Shown here piece after piece: positions 14,176 through 15,507 of a stretch of 15,507 nucleotides of DNA (the stretch's first letter is position 1; every line of letters starts with the position of its first letter). Origin of the DNA: Deltaproteobacteria bacterium. GTDB lineage: Bacteria > Desulfobacterota > Desulfobaccia > Desulfobaccales > 0-14-0-80-60-11. The notes beneath the pieces were generated by a model. It saw only the letters and a list, made by a program, of their open reading frames with translations, did no database searches and was not told the DNA's origin. Where the stretch lies: positions 1-15,507 of the forward strand of contig JAKAGH010000040.1 of NCBI GenBank assembly GCA_021817645.1, in the 5' to 3' direction. The translations under genes and the position numbers were made by a program.

Positions 14176-14586
14176 ATGGCTCAACGCATATTAGTTGTTG
14201 ATGATGAACCCAACATGCTGCGATTGCTCAAGACCATTCTCATAGGCAAAACCGGCTATGAGGTCATCACTACCAACAACCCGTTGGAGGTCAGTAAGCT
14301 TCTCCAGGAGGATCCCTTTGATCTGGTGATTTCCGACCTGAAGATGCCCCTGGTGGATGGTATGGATTTGGTAGATATTATCAAAAAGATAGATGCCAAT
14401 TTGCCCCTTATCATCATCACCGCCTATGGCACGAGCGAAATCGCCAAAGAGGCCGTGCAAAAAGGCGCCTACGATTTCATCACCAAACCTTTCCGCAAGG
14501 AGACCATCCTGATCAGCATCAAGCGGGCCCTGGAGTGGAAGCGGATGCAAGGGGAGTTGCAGGCCTTCAAACGTCCACCAGCCTGA
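14176..14586 (+). CDS. Stand-alone receiver-domain response regulator
   Basis: A 136-residue single-domain receiver from ATG 14176, with AGGAGA 5 nt upstream and 20 bp after the PEP-synthase-like gene. It has the acidic pocket D9-D10, phospho-acceptor D54 (LVISDLKMP), T82 (IIITAYGTSE) and K104 (FITKPF), all the residues needed for phosphorylation. The sequence resembles NtrC-type receivers, but no output domain follows: the chain ends after the last helix with ALEWKRMQGELQAFKRPPA. Such proteins act by protein-protein contact or as phosphate relays. No kinase is encoded next to it in the same direction, so its donor is either a distant kinase or part of this operon. It is the last gene of the plus-strand operon. 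Confidence 0.9.
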   Translation: MAQRILVVDDEPNMLRLLKTILIGKTGYEVITTNNPLEVSKLLQEDPFDLVISDLKMPLVDGMDLVDIIKKIDANLPLIIITAYGTSEIAKEAVQKGAYDFITKPFRKETILISIKRALEWKRMQGELQAFKRPPA

Positions 14587-14621
14587 CATTGCCGTCTAAT
14601 TGCTTTGCTAGACTAGGTTTG

Positions 14622-14821
14622 ATACCGAGTTGCAGTCAAACGGAAATTTTCTTGTAGGGGCGGACCCGTGTGTCCGCCCTCAGCGCCCGCAAATACTTTT
14701 GCGTCCATAATTCTATAATCGGATTATTTCTAGGGACCGGGGGATTGTGTTTTTGCGAGCACCTGGGGGCACACGTGGGTGCCCCCCTACAAATCTACGC
14801 CTTTTGACTGCAACTCGGTAT
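14622..14821. mobile_element. MITE-like element with 19-bp perfect terminal inverted repeats
   Basis: ATACCGAGTTGCAGTCAAA (14622-14640) and its exact reverse complement (14803-14821) bound a 200-bp element with no coding capacity. A second nested inverted repeat lies inside, TTGTAGGGG (14652-14660) with CCCCTACAA (14784-14792). There are also two local hairpins, GGGCGGAC/GTCCGCCC near 14658-14679 and GGGGGCAC/GTGCCCCC near 14765-14787. A TA dinucleotide occurs symmetrically near each edge, compatible with a TA target duplication as in IS630/Tc1-mariner-derived MITEs, but the palindrome makes this ambiguous. It sits between the receiver gene and a truncated sensor gene. Confidence 0.75.
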
Positions 14822-14840
14822 GAGTAAAAGGAAAGGAAGG

Positions 14841-15507
14841 TTAGCGGATATTTCCGTTTTCCGAGGTTATTCGCGCGTCCAAGGCGGACTTTTCCAAGCG
14901 CTCTACTTCCAAAGCCAGGGCGATCTGTTTAGTCAGCGACTCCAGGAGTCCCAGGCGCAATTGCTCCGGCAATAACCAAAGTTCTGATTCGGGGGCCTTG
15001 AGTTGCAGGGCTAAAACCCCGATAACGGCCTTGGTCGCCTGCAGCGGCACATAGAGAAAGGGGGAGTCCGGTGAGGTTTTGGTCCCCCACCCCGCCATTT
15101 GCCCGGTGCGATAGGCCCATTGAGCCACGCTAAGTTCCTTGATTTTATCTTTTTCAGGCACTGCCGCCAGGTCACCCACGATCGGGCGTAACTTGCCATT
15201 TTCCTCCGGGAGCAAGGCCACCACCTGGGACTCAAAAATCTCCCAGAGTTGTTTCACCGCTACCTCTAAAATATTCTCAACGCCCCTGGCCGTGGCGAGT
15301 TCCCGGCTGAGGGCGTGCATCGCGGCAGTCCGGCGCTCCTGCAGACGCGCGGCCTCCGCCTGTCGCCGAATCAGGATAGTCAAGTGGCTGATAATGAACG
15401 CCACAATTAACATCACCACAAAGGTAAAAATGAAATGGGATTCCACCAGGGTGAAGGAATACCGGACCGGAACAAAAAAGAAATAAAAGGCCAAAACGCT
15501 GACCAGG
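14841..15507 (-). CDS. KdpD-type membrane sensor, partial, lacking the kinase domain
   Basis: The gene enters from the right edge, so its N-terminus is not seen; 222 codons are visible. It starts within the membrane bundle (VLAFYFFFVPVRYSF, FVVMLIVAFIISHLTILI), continues through a linker (RRQAEAARLQERRTAAMHAL) and a GAF-like domain (VENILEVAVKQLWEIFESQV to LALQLKAPESELW, QIALALEVERLE). It then stops after ARITSENGNIR. The same layout in the kinase at 2565-4607 continues ARLQIEAEQLRN and about ten residues later reaches the phosphorylated His. Here a TAA (14841-14843) removes both HisKA and ATPase domains. The stop lies 20 bp from the MITE-like element, so the gene is probably truncated. A deliberately kinase-less sensor partnering the nearby lone receiver operon is a less likely alternative. 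Confidence 0.75.
   Translation of the reverse strand, partial: LVSVLAFYFFFVPVRYSFTLVESHFIFTFVVMLIVAFIISHLTILIRRQAEAARLQERRTAAMHALSRELATARGVENILEVAVKQLWEIFESQVVALLPEENGKLRPIVGDLAAVPEKDKIKELSVAQWAYRTGQMAGWGTKTSPDSPFLYVPLQATKAVIGVLALQLKAPESELWLLPEQLRLGLLESLTKQIALALEVERLEKSALDARITSENGNIR

Overview
This 15.5 kb window is a bacterial chromosome segment that looks GC-rich. It is dominated by membrane transport and signal transduction genes. I infer Desulfobacterota (former Deltaproteobacteria) or a similar anaerobic Gram-negative lineage. The reasons are the gene mix (DASS/SLC13 and ArsB/NhaD-type permeases with small CBS proteins, a PEP-synthase-like protein and many two-component parts), an acyl-CoA carboxylase beta subunit at the left edge, and exported domains on inner-membrane permeases. 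No species-level marker is present.

Layout. Positions 1-186 (minus) hold the first 62 codons of an acyl-CoA carboxylase carboxyltransferase subunit. Positions 563-638 (minus) encode a complete tRNA-Val(GAC) with its own intrinsic terminator. Positions 910-952 (plus) hold only the 5' half of a tRNA-Thr(CGT). It breaks off into unrecognised DNA, followed by a decayed IS1380-family transposase (1249-1800), so 900-1900 is a mobile-element scar. From 1901 to 10649 all genes are on the minus strand. In transcription order they are a CBS-domain protein, a DASS-family anion symporter, two tandem paralogous ArsB/NhaD-type permeases with a signal peptide and predicted extracytoplasmic N-terminal domain, a KdpD-like histidine kinase without the usual N-terminal KdpD domain, and an overlapping KdpE-like response regulator. 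A strong intrinsic terminator separates the two paralogous permeases.

Across a 439-bp repeat-rich intergenic region lies a divergent plus-strand operon: a second CBS protein (close paralogue of the first), an 844-residue PEP-synthase-like phosphotransferase with a non-standard C-terminal third, and a stand-alone receiver domain. A 200-bp MITE-like element (14622-14821, perfect 19-bp terminal inverted repeats) follows. The right edge (minus) is a second KdpD-type membrane sensor that stops just before the histidine-kinase domain and runs off the window.

How the parts may work together (inference). Both divergent units begin with a nearly identical CBS protein, which would sense an adenine nucleotide. 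One unit supplies three anion or ion transporters and a KdpDE-type two-component pair, but no KdpFABC potassium pump is in view. The other supplies an ATP-dependent His phosphotransfer protein and a lone receiver. This reads as an energy-sensing transport module regulated by phosphorylation. The PEP-synthase-like protein with an unexplained acceptor domain is the part most likely to be undescribed.
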